Origin: Rhodovulum sp.
GTDB lineage: Bacteria > Pseudomonadota > Alphaproteobacteria > Rhodobacterales > Rhodobacteraceae
NCBI GenBank assembly: GCA_002706605.1
Contig: PALT01000025.1
Coordinates: forward strand, 186,001 to 250,000
Reading direction: 5' to 3'
DNA length: 64,000 nt
Every line of letters begins with the position of its first letter. The first letter of the stretch is position 1. The notes beneath the pieces are model-generated. The model made no database searches. It saw nothing but the letters and a program-made list of their open reading frames with translations, and had not been told where the DNA came from. This document shows positions 19,744 through 28,913 of this stretch, in pieces. A program made the position numbers and the translations under genes.

Positions 19744-20008
19744 GGTCATCTCCAATAGACCCGGCCATATATGACCGCTCACTTCCAAGGGAGACGTTAC
19801 CGTCGCTACGTAAACACGGAGTCAGGGACTCGGCCAGAGGCGCGTGCGTTGGCGTCTTGCGGGGGCACATAAAACCACGCTTGAGTCGTTTCAAGAAAAA
19901 TTCATTCCAGACCCATATTTTTTTATCCGCGGATTTTTTCCACCCAGACGGGTGGCGGTGCTAGGGTGGGGATATGGGGGGATTGCAGTTGTAAATAAGG
20001 GGTTCGGG

Positions 20009-20950
20009 ATGAAGGTTGCTATTATCGGCGCGGGCATGGTCGGCAGCGCGGCAGGGTTTTCCATCGCCAGTGCGGGCATCGCCCAAGAGATTGTATTCGT
20101 GGACAAATCTCCCGCCCTCGCCCGCGCACAAGCCGAGGACATCGCCCATGCCGTACCCTTTGGCCCCGCCTGTGTGCTGCGCCACGGTGGTTATGATCAG
20201 GTTGCGGGGGCCGATCTAATCGTCATTGCGGCGGGTGTGGCCCAACAGCCAGGCGAAACGCGGCTGAACCTGCTGGCGCGCAACCGCGCGGTGTTTGCCG
20301 ATGTCTGTGGCCAGATCACACGCTATGCGCCCGATGCGGTGTTGTTTGTGGCGACGAACCCCGTCGATATCATGACGCAGATCACGCAGGACCTGACCGG
20401 ATTTCCGGCGCGCCGCGTGATCGGGTCCGGCACCATTCTGGACACGGCGCGGTTTCGCGCCCTGCTGGGGACACATTTCGGCATCTCCCCGCAATCGGTG
20501 CATGCCTATGTCCTTGGCGAACATGGCGACAGCGAGGTTCTGGCGTGGTCCTCGGCGCGGGCGGGGTCCCTGCCCCTGACGACCTTTGCCGCCCAGATCG
20601 CCGCGCCCATCACCGCCGCCGTGCGTGGTGAGGTCGACAGCGCGGTGCGCAACGCCGCCTATTCAATCATCAACGGCAAGGGTGCGACGTGGTTCGGGAT
20701 CGGCGCCGGTCTGGCCGCGATTGCGCGCGCCGTGCTGCGCGATGAGCAAACGGTCCTGTCCGTGTCCATGGTGACGCCTAACGTGGTGGGGGTGCGCGAC
20801 GTGGCCCTGTCCCTGCCCCGCATTGTGGGCGCGGGCGGCATCCACGCCGATCTGATGCCCGATCTGTCACCGGATGAGGACCGCGCGTTGCATCACAGTG
20901 CGACGATCCTGCGCCGCACATGGGAAGACTTGGGTCAGGCAACCGTTTAG
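20009..20950 (+). CDS. ldh: L-lactate dehydrogenase
   Basis: A 313-residue NAD-dependent 2-hydroxyacid dehydrogenase. The NAD loop is AIIGAGMVGSAAG, the catalytic His lies in LGEHGDSEV, and GSGTILDTARFR is the lactate-dehydrogenase version of the substrate loop. In the mobile loop AQQPGETR the discriminating position is Gln, as in lactate dehydrogenases, where malate dehydrogenases have Arg. The start is the ATG at 20009 after AAGGGG; the longer frame upstream lies in the intergenic region. It is divergent from the decarboxylase and overlaps the yciB stop (convergent). Confidence 0.92.
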   Translation: MKVAIIGAGMVGSAAGFSIASAGIAQEIVFVDKSPALARAQAEDIAHAVPFGPACVLRHGGYDQVAGADLIVIAAGVAQQPGETRLNLLARNRAVFADVCGQITRYAPDAVLFVATNPVDIMTQITQDLTGFPARRVIGSGTILDTARFRALLGTHFGISPQSVHAYVLGEHGDSEVLAWSSARAGSLPLTTFAAQIAAPITAAVRGEVDSAVRNAAYSIINGKGATWFGIGAGLAAIARAVLRDEQTVLSVSMVTPNVVGVRDVALSLPRIVGAGGIHADLMPDLSPDEDRALHHSATILRRTWEDLGQATV

Positions 20951-21558
20951 GTGCGGTCGCCGTCCTCGGGGATCGAATAGGTCTGGATCACTTTGCCCTG
21001 CGCCATGAAGAACGCGAAGATGGCAATGGTCAGGCCAAAGGTTTTGAAGTTGACCCACGCATCCGTCGACATGGTGCGCCAGATGATTTCGTTCAGCACC
21101 GCAAGCCCCGCGAAAAACAGCGCCAAACGGCGGGTCAGGATCATCCAGCCCTCATGCTGAAGAGGCATCATTTCTTCCATCACAAAGCGCAGATAGGATT
21201 GCCCCCGCAACAGGCCAAAGCCCAGCACAGCGGCAAACAGGGTGTAGATCATCGTCGGCTTCATCTTGAAAAACCGATCATCGTTCAGCCAGACCGACAA
21301 CCCGCCGAACACCACAACCAGAACCACCGTCGCGATCTGCATCTTGGACAGGTGGCCGGTCAGTTTCCACAGGATCAGGGTCGTCACCACGATCAACGGG
21401 ATGAACAGTGCGGTCGCGACGATGAACCCGTCATAGGCCTGACCGCCGATGTCAAAGGTCCGGTCGCGCAGGCGGGTGTAGGCGATAAAGAACAGGACGA
21501 TCGGCCCCAGTTCCAGCGCCATTTTCAGCATCGGGTTGATCTTTTTCTGTTCGGCCAT
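20947..21558 (-). CDS. yciB: Septation protein A / YciB family membrane protein
   Basis: A 203-residue inner-membrane protein of the YciB/IspZ family. Family landmarks are LELGPIVLFFIAY at the start, GLSVWLNDDRFFKMKPT in the middle and LNEIIWRTMSTDAWVNFK near the end, with about five membrane segments. In other bacteria it is tied to envelope integrity and septation, but its biochemistry is unclear. The ATG at 21558 starts MAEQKKINPML. It lies 16 bases downstream of ftsY and is likely cotranscribed with it. Confidence 0.93.
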   Translation of the reverse strand: MAEQKKINPMLKMALELGPIVLFFIAYTRLRDRTFDIGGQAYDGFIVATALFIPLIVVTTLILWKLTGHLSKMQIATVVLVVVFGGLSVWLNDDRFFKMKPTMIYTLFAAVLGFGLLRGQSYLRFVMEEMMPLQHEGWMILTRRLALFFAGLAVLNEIIWRTMSTDAWVNFKTFGLTIAIFAFFMAQGKVIQTYSIPEDGDRT

Positions 21559-21574
21559 GGGGGTTCCGTTTCGG

Positions 21575-22696
21575 TTAGGCGTCGAGACCGGCAAGGGCCT
21601 TGGCGAAATCTTCGGGATCGAAGGGGGACAGATCGTCGATCTGTTCGCCCACGCCAATCGCGTGGATCGGCAGACCGAATTTATCGGCCAGCGCGACGAG
21701 AACGCCGCCCTTGGCCGTGCCGTCGAGTTTCGTCATCACAAGGCCCGAAACATCGGCCAGTTTCTGGAACGTCTCGACCTGATTGATCGCGTTCTGACCC
21801 GTGGTCGCGTCCAGAACCAACAGGGTGTTGTGCGGGGCCTCGGGGTCTTTTTTGCGGATGACGCGCACGATTTTGGCCAGCTCTTCCATCAGGTCCTGAC
21901 GGTTTTGCAACCGGCCCGCCGTGTCGATCATCAACAGATCCGCGCCGTCCTCTTGGGCCTTGGTCATCGCGTCATAGGCCAGAGAGGCGGGATCGCTGCC
22001 CTCGGGCGCGGTCAGGACGGGGACGCCCGCGCGGGTGCCCCAGACCTGCAGCTGTTCAACTGCCGCCGCGCGGAAAGTATCGCCGGCGGCAATCACCACG
22101 GACTTGCCCGCAGCGCGAAACTGGCTGGCCAGTTTGCCGATGGTGGTGGTCTTGCCCGAGCCATTGACGCCCACAACCAGAACCACCTGCGGGCGGGACG
22201 GGTAAAGCGGCATAGGCTTGGCCACCGGTTCCATGATGCGGGCGATTTCCGAGGCCAGCAGGGATTTAATTTCCTCGACGCTGAGCCGTTTGCCAAAGCG
22301 GCCTTCGGCCATATTGGCGGTCACGCGCAGGGCCGTGTCGACGCCCATATCGGCGGTGATGAGCAGCTCTTCGAGTTGCTCAAGCATATCGTCGTCGAGG
22401 GTGCGGCGTTTGACCGGCGCGGCCTCGCCCCGGCCCATGATCCGGCCAAGGATGCCGGTTTTCGCGGGTTCGGGCGTTTCATCGGGGGAGCTGTCGCCGC
22501 CCCCCGCATCGAGCGGGGCGGCGTCGACCGCGCCCAGATCGACCGGCGTCACAGGCGGTAGCGGTTCGGCAACGGGCGCGGGTTCGGGGGTCTTTTCGGG
22601 AGCCTCTGCGCCGTCATCCACGATGGCCTCAAGCCCCTCTTCGATCTTGGTCGAAGATTTGAACAGCCGATCCTTGAGCTTTTTGAAAATTGCCAT
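21575..22696 (-). CDS. ftsY: Signal recognition particle receptor FtsY
   Basis: A 373-residue SRP GTPase that docks ribosome-nascent chains at the membrane. It has a short acidic/proline N-terminal A region (about residues 20-75), then the helical N domain and the G domain with GVNGSGKTTTIGKLA (G1), DTFRAAAVEQL, DTAGR (G3) and TKLDGTAKGG (G4). The closing element is GVGEQIDDLSPFDPEDFAKAL. The A region is shorter than in E. coli. Confidence 0.97.
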   Translation of the reverse strand: MAIFKKLKDRLFKSSTKIEEGLEAIVDDGAEAPEKTPEPAPVAEPLPPVTPVDLGAVDAAPLDAGGGDSSPDETPEPAKTGILGRIMGRGEAAPVKRRTLDDDMLEQLEELLITADMGVDTALRVTANMAEGRFGKRLSVEEIKSLLASEIARIMEPVAKPMPLYPSRPQVVLVVGVNGSGKTTTIGKLASQFRAAGKSVVIAAGDTFRAAAVEQLQVWGTRAGVPVLTAPEGSDPASLAYDAMTKAQEDGADLLMIDTAGRLQNRQDLMEELAKIVRVIRKKDPEAPHNTLLVLDATTGQNAINQVETFQKLADVSGLVMTKLDGTAKGGVLVALADKFGLPIHAIGVGEQIDDLSPFDPEDFAKALAGLDA

Positions 22697-22815
22697 GTAC
22701 GCCTCCGGTTAGAGATCACTTAATGGCAATTGGCCAGTGATGGAAGGCCCCGTTGCCGCAGGCGGTGCAATCGGCACTGGAACCCGTGCGGGGGATGGGT
22801 CATCTTGGGCGCACA

Positions 22816-23874
22816 ATGGATAGGACAGCCGCACCCAAAGGCCCCTCGATAGCCCTGTTTTCCGCGATCACCCTGATGCCTGTGGGGTTGATCGTTCTGG
22901 GGGCGTGGGCCGGTGGGATTTGGGTCTGGGCCGCGTTGATCTATCTGACCTTGCTGACCTTTCTGATGGATCAACTGATCGCCACTGTCACGCCGAATGC
23001 GCCAGAGGGGGCCGAGTTCCCCGGCGCGGACCCGTTGTCGGTGGCGCTTGCCCTTGGGCATTTTGCGGTTCTGATCAGCGGGATCGCGGGCGTATCGGGG
23101 CACAGCGCCCTAAACACGCCCGAGCGCATCGCCCTGTTCTTTGCCGCCGGTCTGTTCATGGGGCAGGTCAGCAATGCCAATGCGCATGAGTTGATCCACC
23201 GCTCGCGGCGCGGTTTGTTCCGGTTGGGGATGTGGGTCTATATTTCCCTATTCTACGGGCATCACACCTCGGCGCATCGCCTGATCCACCACCGGTTTGT
23301 CGCCACCCCCGATGACCCCAACAGCGCGCCCTTGGGACAGAGCTATTACCGCTTCGCCCCGCGCGCATGGATCGGATCGTTTCGCGCAGGCCTGAGCGCC
23401 GAGCGCGCACGGGCGGCGGCGTGGTGGCGCACTCCCTATGTCCTCTACGTGGGCGGCGCGGCGGGGTGCCTATTGGCCAGCGGCCTGATCTTTGGCGTGG
23501 CGGGCGCGGTTGCGCATATCGCCCTTGCGACCTATGCTACCGCGCAACTGATCCTCTCGGATTACGTGCAACATTATGGCCTGCGCCGCGCGACGGTGGA
23601 CGGACGACCCGAGCCGGTGGATCAGCGCCATTCATGGGACGCGCCGCAATGGTTCACCAGCTATCTGATGTTGAACGCGCCGCGCCATTCCGACCATCAC
23701 GCCCATCCCGCGCGCCCCTACCCCGCGCTGCGTCTTGGCGAGCGGGGCAGCGGCCCGCGCCTGCCTCTCAGCCTGCCCGCTATGGCGACCGTGGCCCTGT
23801 TCCCGACCCTGTGGCGGCGGGTGATGGACAAACGCGTGGCGCGCTGGATGCCGGACGAAACCGGCGCAGAGTAA
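22816..23874 (+). CDS. AlkB-like membrane monooxygenase (alkane 1-monooxygenase family)
   Basis: A 352-residue integral membrane di-iron enzyme of the AlkB/XylM type, which hydroxylates alkanes or related hydrocarbons using electrons from a rubredoxin or ferredoxin. The histidine boxes are in family order: NAHELIHRS, then GHHTSAHRLIHHRFV, then DYVQHYG and APRHSDHHAHP. There are four to six membrane helices. The start is uncertain: ATG 22816 is used, with 22795 and 22753 also in frame. No rubredoxin gene is in the window, so substrate and partner are unknown. Confidence 0.87.
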   Translation: MDRTAAPKGPSIALFSAITLMPVGLIVLGAWAGGIWVWAALIYLTLLTFLMDQLIATVTPNAPEGAEFPGADPLSVALALGHFAVLISGIAGVSGHSALNTPERIALFFAAGLFMGQVSNANAHELIHRSRRGLFRLGMWVYISLFYGHHTSAHRLIHHRFVATPDDPNSAPLGQSYYRFAPRAWIGSFRAGLSAERARAAAWWRTPYVLYVGGAAGCLLASGLIFGVAGAVAHIALATYATAQLILSDYVQHYGLRRATVDGRPEPVDQRHSWDAPQWFTSYLMLNAPRHSDHHAHPARPYPALRLGERGSGPRLPLSLPAMATVALFPTLWRRVMDKRVARWMPDETGAE

Positions 23875-23921
23875 CGCGACTGTCACCTCGACCTGTGATA
23901 AATCCGTGCTAGGGTTGCCTC

Positions 23922-24326
23922 ATGCGCCTGACACATCTGATCCTTGCCCTGAGTCTTTCTGCGCCGATGGCCATGGCCGTCCCGATTGACGACGGTGAGA
24001 TTTTCGACGCCCTGACCCAAGGCAAAACGATCTATTTCCGATCCGAGGGTGAACTCTATGGGGCCGAACAATACCTGCCGGACAATCGTGTCATCTGGAG
24101 CTTTATGGACGGGGAATGCAGCGAGGGGCGGTGGTTCGCCCGCGCCGGTCGCATCTGTTTTGTCTATGAGCATGATCCGTTGAACCAACAATGCTGGATC
24201 TTTGATCAGGGGGCCAGCGGTCTGCGCGCGCAATTTGACGCCCCCGACGGTCAGGGGCGGGTTCTGGAACAGATGGGCGTTAGTGACACGCCATTGACCT
24301 GTGGCACGCCTTGGACGGGCGTTTAA
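23922..24326 (+). CDS. Small exported protein of unknown function
   Basis: A 134-residue protein with a clear signal peptide (hydrophobic to about residue 19, cleavage after AMA). The mature part has four cysteines (GECSEG, RICFVY, QQCWIF, LTCGT) and a pattern of a short beta-rich periplasmic domain: GKTIYFRSEGELYGAEQYL then GRWFARAGRICFVYEHD. That resembles small periplasmic families such as DUF995, but I cannot assign it with certainty. It follows the AlkB-like gene by about 50 bases and converges on xseA. Confidence 0.75.
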   Translation: MRLTHLILALSLSAPMAMAVPIDDGEIFDALTQGKTIYFRSEGELYGAEQYLPDNRVIWSFMDGECSEGRWFARAGRICFVYEHDPLNQQCWIFDQGASGLRAQFDAPDGQGRVLEQMGVSDTPLTCGTPWTGV

Positions 24327-24335
24327 CGGCGCGGC

Positions 24336-25871
24336 TTAGAACAGGCTGCCTTGTTCGGGCGTGTCCGGTTTGGGCTTGGGTTTTGCCTTAGGCTTGGGTT
24401 TGGGGGCCGGTTTCGGGGCCGCAGGCGCGGGGGGCACAGGCGCGCCGCCGTCGCCCACGGACATCTTGCCATCCGCGAACTGGATCTGCAGATCGGACGC
24501 CTCGGCCGCACGCGCGGCGGTGGTGACAACCGCGTCGCCATCCCACACCACGGCATAGCCGCGTTTCAACGTTTCCTCATACCCCAGACTGTTGCGCATC
24601 CGGTTCAGCGTCTCCAGGCGCGCGCGCAGGCGGTCGTTGTTCACCGTGCCCGCACGCATCAACCGATCGCTAAGACGGTTCAGGTCCGTGCGCTTGCGAC
24701 TGACGTCGCGGGTGATGACCTCGGGCGTCAGGCGGGTCTTGAGACGGTCCTGACGCTGGCGCGCCTCGGCCACATTCCGGCGCAGCGCGGCGGGGCGCAA
24801 ACTGCCCGACAGGGTCGACAGATGCACACGGCGTTTCTGGGTCACACCGATCAACGCGGGGGCCAAGCGGTGGCTGACGAAATCCAGCCGTTGCCGCGCG
24901 GGGTCCAGCAACTGTTCCGGTCGGGGCAGCGCGCGGGACAGATCGCGCAACCGTTGGGCGCGGCGCGTCACCCCTTGGGTCAGGGCATGGGTCAACCGCC
25001 CGCCCTGTTGATCCACCCATGACAATAGTTCCAATCGCACCGGCACGGCCAGTTCCGCCGCCGCCGTCGGCGTGGGCGCGCGCTTGTCCGAGACAAAGTC
25101 GATCAGCGTCGTGTCGGTTTCATGCCCAACGGCGGAAATCAGCGGAATCTCGGACGCCGCCACCGCGCGGGCGACGATTTCCTCGTTAAAGCCCCACAGA
25201 TCCTCAATCGAGCCCCCGCCGCGCGCAACGATGATCAGATCGGGACGGGGCAGCGCGCCACCGGGCGTCAAGGCGTTGAACCCACGGATCGCATTGGCGA
25301 CCTCGGGCGCACAGTTCTGCCCCTGAACCGCGACGGGCCAGATCAGAACCTTACGCGGGAACCGGTCGCGCAACCGGTGCAAAATATCGCGGATCACCGC
25401 ACCAGAGGGCGAGGTCACAACGCCGATGATTTCGGGCAGATAGGGGATCGGACGTTTGCGCGCCTCATCAAACAGACCCTCGGCCGCCAGCGCCTTTTTG
25501 CGCTTTTCCAGCATGGCCATCAACGCGCCCTCGCCCGCGACGACCACCTCTTCGACGTTCATGTTGTATTTCGATTGTGCCCCGAACGCGGTCAGCTTGC
25601 CGGTGACGATCACCTCCATCCCCTCTTCGGGGAGAACGGACAGGCGCGCGGCCTGTCCCTTCCACGTGGTGCAGGACAACACGTTATTGTCGTCCTTAAT
25701 GTCGTAATAAAGATGGCCTGAGCGCGCACGGAACACGCGCCCCACCTCACCGCGCACGCGGATGCGGTCAAAGGCGCTCTCGATCGTGCGTTTGACCGCG
25801 CCCGAAATCTCGGACACGGTGAATTCTGGCGCGTTTGCCCCCGGGATCGGGTCGTCAATCAGGTCGGACAT
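24336..25871 (-). CDS. xseA: Exodeoxyribonuclease VII large subunit
   Basis: A 511-residue nuclease subunit that degrades single-stranded DNA with XseB. The N-terminal OB domain (FTVSEISGAVKRTIESAF..IRVRGEVG) is followed by the catalytic region with GVVTSPSGAVIRDILHRL, ARGGGSIEDLWGFNEE and SAVGHETDTTLIDFVSD. A long coiled coil follows. The C-terminal 50 residues are a Lys/Pro/Ala repeat tail ending EQGSLF, which fits the QxxLF pattern of beta-clamp binding peptides. The protein is longer than the roughly 450 residues of E. coli because of this tail. Confidence 0.96.
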   Translation of the reverse strand: MSDLIDDPIPGANAPEFTVSEISGAVKRTIESAFDRIRVRGEVGRVFRARSGHLYYDIKDDNNVLSCTTWKGQAARLSVLPEEGMEVIVTGKLTAFGAQSKYNMNVEEVVVAGEGALMAMLEKRKKALAAEGLFDEARKRPIPYLPEIIGVVTSPSGAVIRDILHRLRDRFPRKVLIWPVAVQGQNCAPEVANAIRGFNALTPGGALPRPDLIIVARGGGSIEDLWGFNEEIVARAVAASEIPLISAVGHETDTTLIDFVSDKRAPTPTAAAELAVPVRLELLSWVDQQGGRLTHALTQGVTRRAQRLRDLSRALPRPEQLLDPARQRLDFVSHRLAPALIGVTQKRRVHLSTLSGSLRPAALRRNVAEARQRQDRLKTRLTPEVITRDVSRKRTDLNRLSDRLMRAGTVNNDRLRARLETLNRMRNSLGYEETLKRGYAVVWDGDAVVTTAARAAEASDLQIQFADGKMSVGDGGAPVPPAPAAPKPAPKPKPKAKPKPKPDTPEQGSLF

Positions 25872-25940
25872 CTCTGCTCGCTTGTCATGGCACGGCTCTC
25901 AGCTTAGAACGCCGCAAACCGAAGGCCAAGCGGGGGCACC

Positions 25941-27203
25941 ATGAATATTCTGATTTTGGGAAGTGGAGGGCGTGAACATGCGCTGGCATGGGCGATTCAA
26001 CAAAACCCGAAATGCGACCGCCTGATCGCGGCCCCGGGCAATGCGGGCATGGCCGAGATCGCCGAATGCGCGGCGTTGAACATCGAGGACGGCGCGGCCG
26101 TTGTCACCTTTGCCGAGGAAAACGCGATTTCCTTTGTGGTGATCGGCCCCGAAGCCCCCTTGGCCGCCGGTGTGGCCGATGACCTGCGCGCCGCCGGTAT
26201 CCCCGTGTTCGGCCCGTCCAAGGCCGCCGCGCGTCTGGAGGCCAGCAAGGGCTTTACCAAGGAAATCTGCGACGCCTGTGGCGCACCGACCGCCGGTTAC
26301 GCGCGGTTTGACAATGCCGCCGACGCCCGTGCCTATGTGACCGAACAAGGCGCGCCGATTGTGGTCAAGGCCGACGGTCTGGCCGCCGGTAAAGGCGTGA
26401 TCGTTGCGATGGACGTGGACACCGCCCTGTCGGCCATCGACGACATGTTCGGCGGCGAATTCGGGGCTGCGGGCGCCGAGGTCGTGATCGAGGAATTCAT
26501 GGAGGGCGAAGAGGCCAGCTTCTTCATCCTGTGCGATGGCGAAAACGTCCTGCCCGTCGGCACCGCCCAAGACCACAAGCGCGTGGGCGATGGCGATACC
26601 GGCCCCAACACCGGCGGCATGGGCGCCTATAGCCCCGCGCCGATCATGACCGATGCGGTCACCGAAAAGGCCTTGAACGAAATCGTCAAACCGACCGTCG
26701 CCGAGATGGCCAAGCGCGGCACCCCCTATCAGGGTGTTCTCTATGCCGGTTTCATGATCAAGGACGGCCAACCCCGTCTGGTCGAATACAACGTCCGCTT
26801 TGGCGATCCCGAATGTCAGGCCCTGATGATGCGTCTGGGGGCTCAGGTTCTGGACATCCTGCTGGCCTGTGCCGAGGGGCGTCTGGACAAGGTTCAGGTG
26901 AACTGGGCCGACGATCACGCGATGACCGTTGTGATGGCCGCGAACGGCTATCCGGGCAGCTATGCCAAAGGCACCGAGATTAAGGGCCTTGCCGATCTGC
27001 CGTCGGACAGCAAGAACATGGTGTTTCACGCAGGCACCAAGGCCGACGGGGACAAGGTTCTGGCCAATGGCGGGCGCGTTCTGAACGTCACCGCGCGGGG
27101 CGCAACCCTGCAAGAGGCCCGCGACCGCGCCTATGAGATGGCCGCGAAAATCGACTGGCCCGACGGGTTTTATCGCAAGGACATCGGCTGGCGCGCGCTC
27201 TGA
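25941..27203 (+). CDS. purD: Phosphoribosylamine--glycine ligase PurD
   Basis: A 420-residue ATP-grasp enzyme for the second step of de novo purine synthesis. It begins MNILILGSGGREHALAWAI, continues with GPEAPLAAGVADDL and PIVVKADGLAAGKGV (ATP-grasp), and has the family signature RFGDPECQ. Length is standard. It is divergent from xseA across about 70 bases and ends in its own terminator. Confidence 0.98.
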   Translation: MNILILGSGGREHALAWAIQQNPKCDRLIAAPGNAGMAEIAECAALNIEDGAAVVTFAEENAISFVVIGPEAPLAAGVADDLRAAGIPVFGPSKAAARLEASKGFTKEICDACGAPTAGYARFDNAADARAYVTEQGAPIVVKADGLAAGKGVIVAMDVDTALSAIDDMFGGEFGAAGAEVVIEEFMEGEEASFFILCDGENVLPVGTAQDHKRVGDGDTGPNTGGMGAYSPAPIMTDAVTEKALNEIVKPTVAEMAKRGTPYQGVLYAGFMIKDGQPRLVEYNVRFGDPECQALMMRLGAQVLDILLACAEGRLDKVQVNWADDHAMTVVMAANGYPGSYAKGTEIKGLADLPSDSKNMVFHAGTKADGDKVLANGGRVLNVTARGATLQEARDRAYEMAAKIDWPDGFYRKDIGWRAL

Positions 27204-27227
27204 TCGCCGCCGGTTTGACCGGATCGA

Positions 27228-27257
27228 GGGACGGCCACGCGCCGTCCCTTTTCTTTT
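27228..27257 (+). terminator. Rho-independent terminator of purD
   Basis: The arms GGGACGGC (27228-27235) and GCCGTCCC (27241-27248) flank a CACGC loop and are followed by TTTTCTTTT. It lies 25 bases after the purD stop. Confidence 0.9.
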
Positions 27258-27275
27258 GGCGCCGTTTCTTTTTGC

Positions 27276-28042
27276 CTATTCGCAGATCAGGGCGTCGGCC
27301 AAACTCTCTGCACCGCGATAGGGATCGCCGTGCTTGGTACGCAACGCGCCATCCTCCAGCGTCGTGAATTGAACGAACGACCAATTCGCATCCGCCGTGA
27401 CGATCTGGGGCACCTCTCCCGGACAGGACCGGATGCCGCCCTCAATCACCTCATCCCCAATGCGGTGGTTCGTCAGACCGGCCAGCTCGGCCACGGGTGA
27501 CAACACCCCCGCCCCGTCATAGCGCCACACGCGCAGGGTCTTGGCCAGATGTGGCCGGTCGATATAGGCCAGCTCCACCACGCCATCCCCGTCCAGATCC
27601 GCCGCGCCAATCCGCGACAACCACCGGAACCGCGTGCCGATAAACGGGGTCGCCACGTCCAGACGAACAGCCTCCCCATCGACGCGGTAAACGGCCATAC
27701 GCGCCCCCTGATGCGCGTGGCTTTCGGTGACGATGATTTCCGGCGCGCCGTCCCCGTCCACATCGGCCAACAGGGGAACGGTATCCTCAAACACCACGTC
27801 CCGCGCCCAGTGGACCGACACCTCGGCGCCGCTGTCCATCGTCACGGTCAGGGTGGTGAATTCAACGTCATCGCCCAAGGCGCCATGGGGATAACGGGTG
27901 GTCGGCCCATCGAAACGGGCGGCAACCGCAACGGGCTCGGCTACGGCAGGCATCCCCGCCCCCACAAGCACCGCCATAACCGCCGCGCCGCGTGCGGCAC
28001 GCCCCCACGGGCGCAACCGGTGACGCGGCGCTTGGCGCGACA

Positions 28043-28043
<1 letters not shown>
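27276..28043 (-). CDS. Exported FG-GAP/VCBS-like repeat protein
   Basis: A 255-residue secreted or periplasmic protein of unknown role. The N-terminus is a twin-basic then hydrophobic signal (RGAAVMAVLVGAGMPAVA). Two calcium-loop-like repeats are visible, LADVDGDGAPEIIV and ADLDGDGVVELAYID, the D-x-D-x-D-G...E pattern of FG-GAP/VCBS beta-propeller blades. With about 220 mature residues there is room for only part of a propeller. The ATG at 28043 overlaps the ferredoxin stop (ATGA), so the two are coupled, an odd pairing. A longer frame upstream is ferredoxin antisense and is not used. Confidence 0.82.
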
Positions 28044-28375
<332 letters not shown>

Positions 28376-28445
28376 TCATTCTGAAACCCTGTGCCCAAGT
28401 GACATAAGGCAGGCGCGGGATTTTTGCCAGCCCCTCGCGCAGGGC

Positions 28446-28478
28446 TTGTCGCTGCGTCATATTGTTCTATATTTGTTC
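28446..28478 (+). promoter_or_regulatory. SOS promoter: sigma-70-like elements overlapped by a LexA box
   Basis: GTTC-N7-GTTC at 28464-28478 is an exact match to the alphaproteobacterial LexA operator. It overlaps a -10 like TATATT (28468-28473), which has a -35 like TTGTCG (28446-28451) at a 16-base spacing. Bound LexA would block this promoter. Transcription would start close to the ATG at 28484, leaving little or no leader. Confidence 0.75.
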
Positions 28479-28483
28479 TCGCC

Positions 28484-28864
28484 ATGACGCTTGATCTGTC
28501 CGCCTTTCAGGGGCCGCGCTGCACCCCCAATGACCGCCTGCCCTATACGCCGGTTGGCGGGCGGGTGACGATTGCCGGTCTGGTTCTGGTGCGCCAACGC
28601 CCCGGCACGGCCAAGGGCGTGGTGTTCCTGACGCTTGAGGATGAAACCGGCACCGCGAATGTGGTCGTCTGGGCCAAGATGTTCGAACAATACCGCCGCG
28701 CGGTGATCTCGGGGCGGCTGTTGCGGGTGACGGGGCGGTTACAGCGCGACTCGGGCGTGAACCATGTGGTGGCCGAGCGGATTGAGGACATCTCGCCCAT
28801 GCTGGATCTGCTCTTGCACCCCGAGTTCGACAGGCTGGTGGCGCAACAGGCGCAAACGCGCTAA
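28484..28864 (+). CDS. Orphan OB-fold protein resembling the C-terminus of DnaE2/ImuC polymerase
   Basis: A 126-residue protein beginning [10 protein letters not shown]. Its core is closely similar to the C-terminal OB domain of error-prone polymerase DnaE2 (ImuC): [40 protein letters not shown] and [13 protein letters not shown]. No polymerase sequence lies upstream; the ferredoxin gene starts within 120 bases on the other strand. The gene is therefore either a stand-alone OB protein or a remnant of a lost dnaE2. The intact frame, normal codon use and a consensus LexA box six bases before the ATG favour a functional SOS gene, perhaps a single-strand DNA binding partner in mutagenic repair. 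Confidence 0.8.
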   Translation: MTLDLSAFQGPRCTPNDRLPYTPVGGRVTIAGLVLVRQRPGTAKGVVFLTLEDETGTANVVVWAKMFEQYRRAVISGRLLRVTGRLQRDSGVNHVVAERIEDISPMLDLLLHPEFDRLVAQQAQTR

Positions 28865-28913
28865 ACTGCGCCCAACAAGGGCCCAAGCCCGTCCTAGTCG
28901 AGCAGACCAACCG

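Noticed and set aside
28424-28483. Upstream in-frame extension of the DnaE2-type OB gene
   Set aside because: It begins with TTG inside the promoter and crosses the LexA box; its residues do not resemble DnaE2, so ATG 28484 is preferred.
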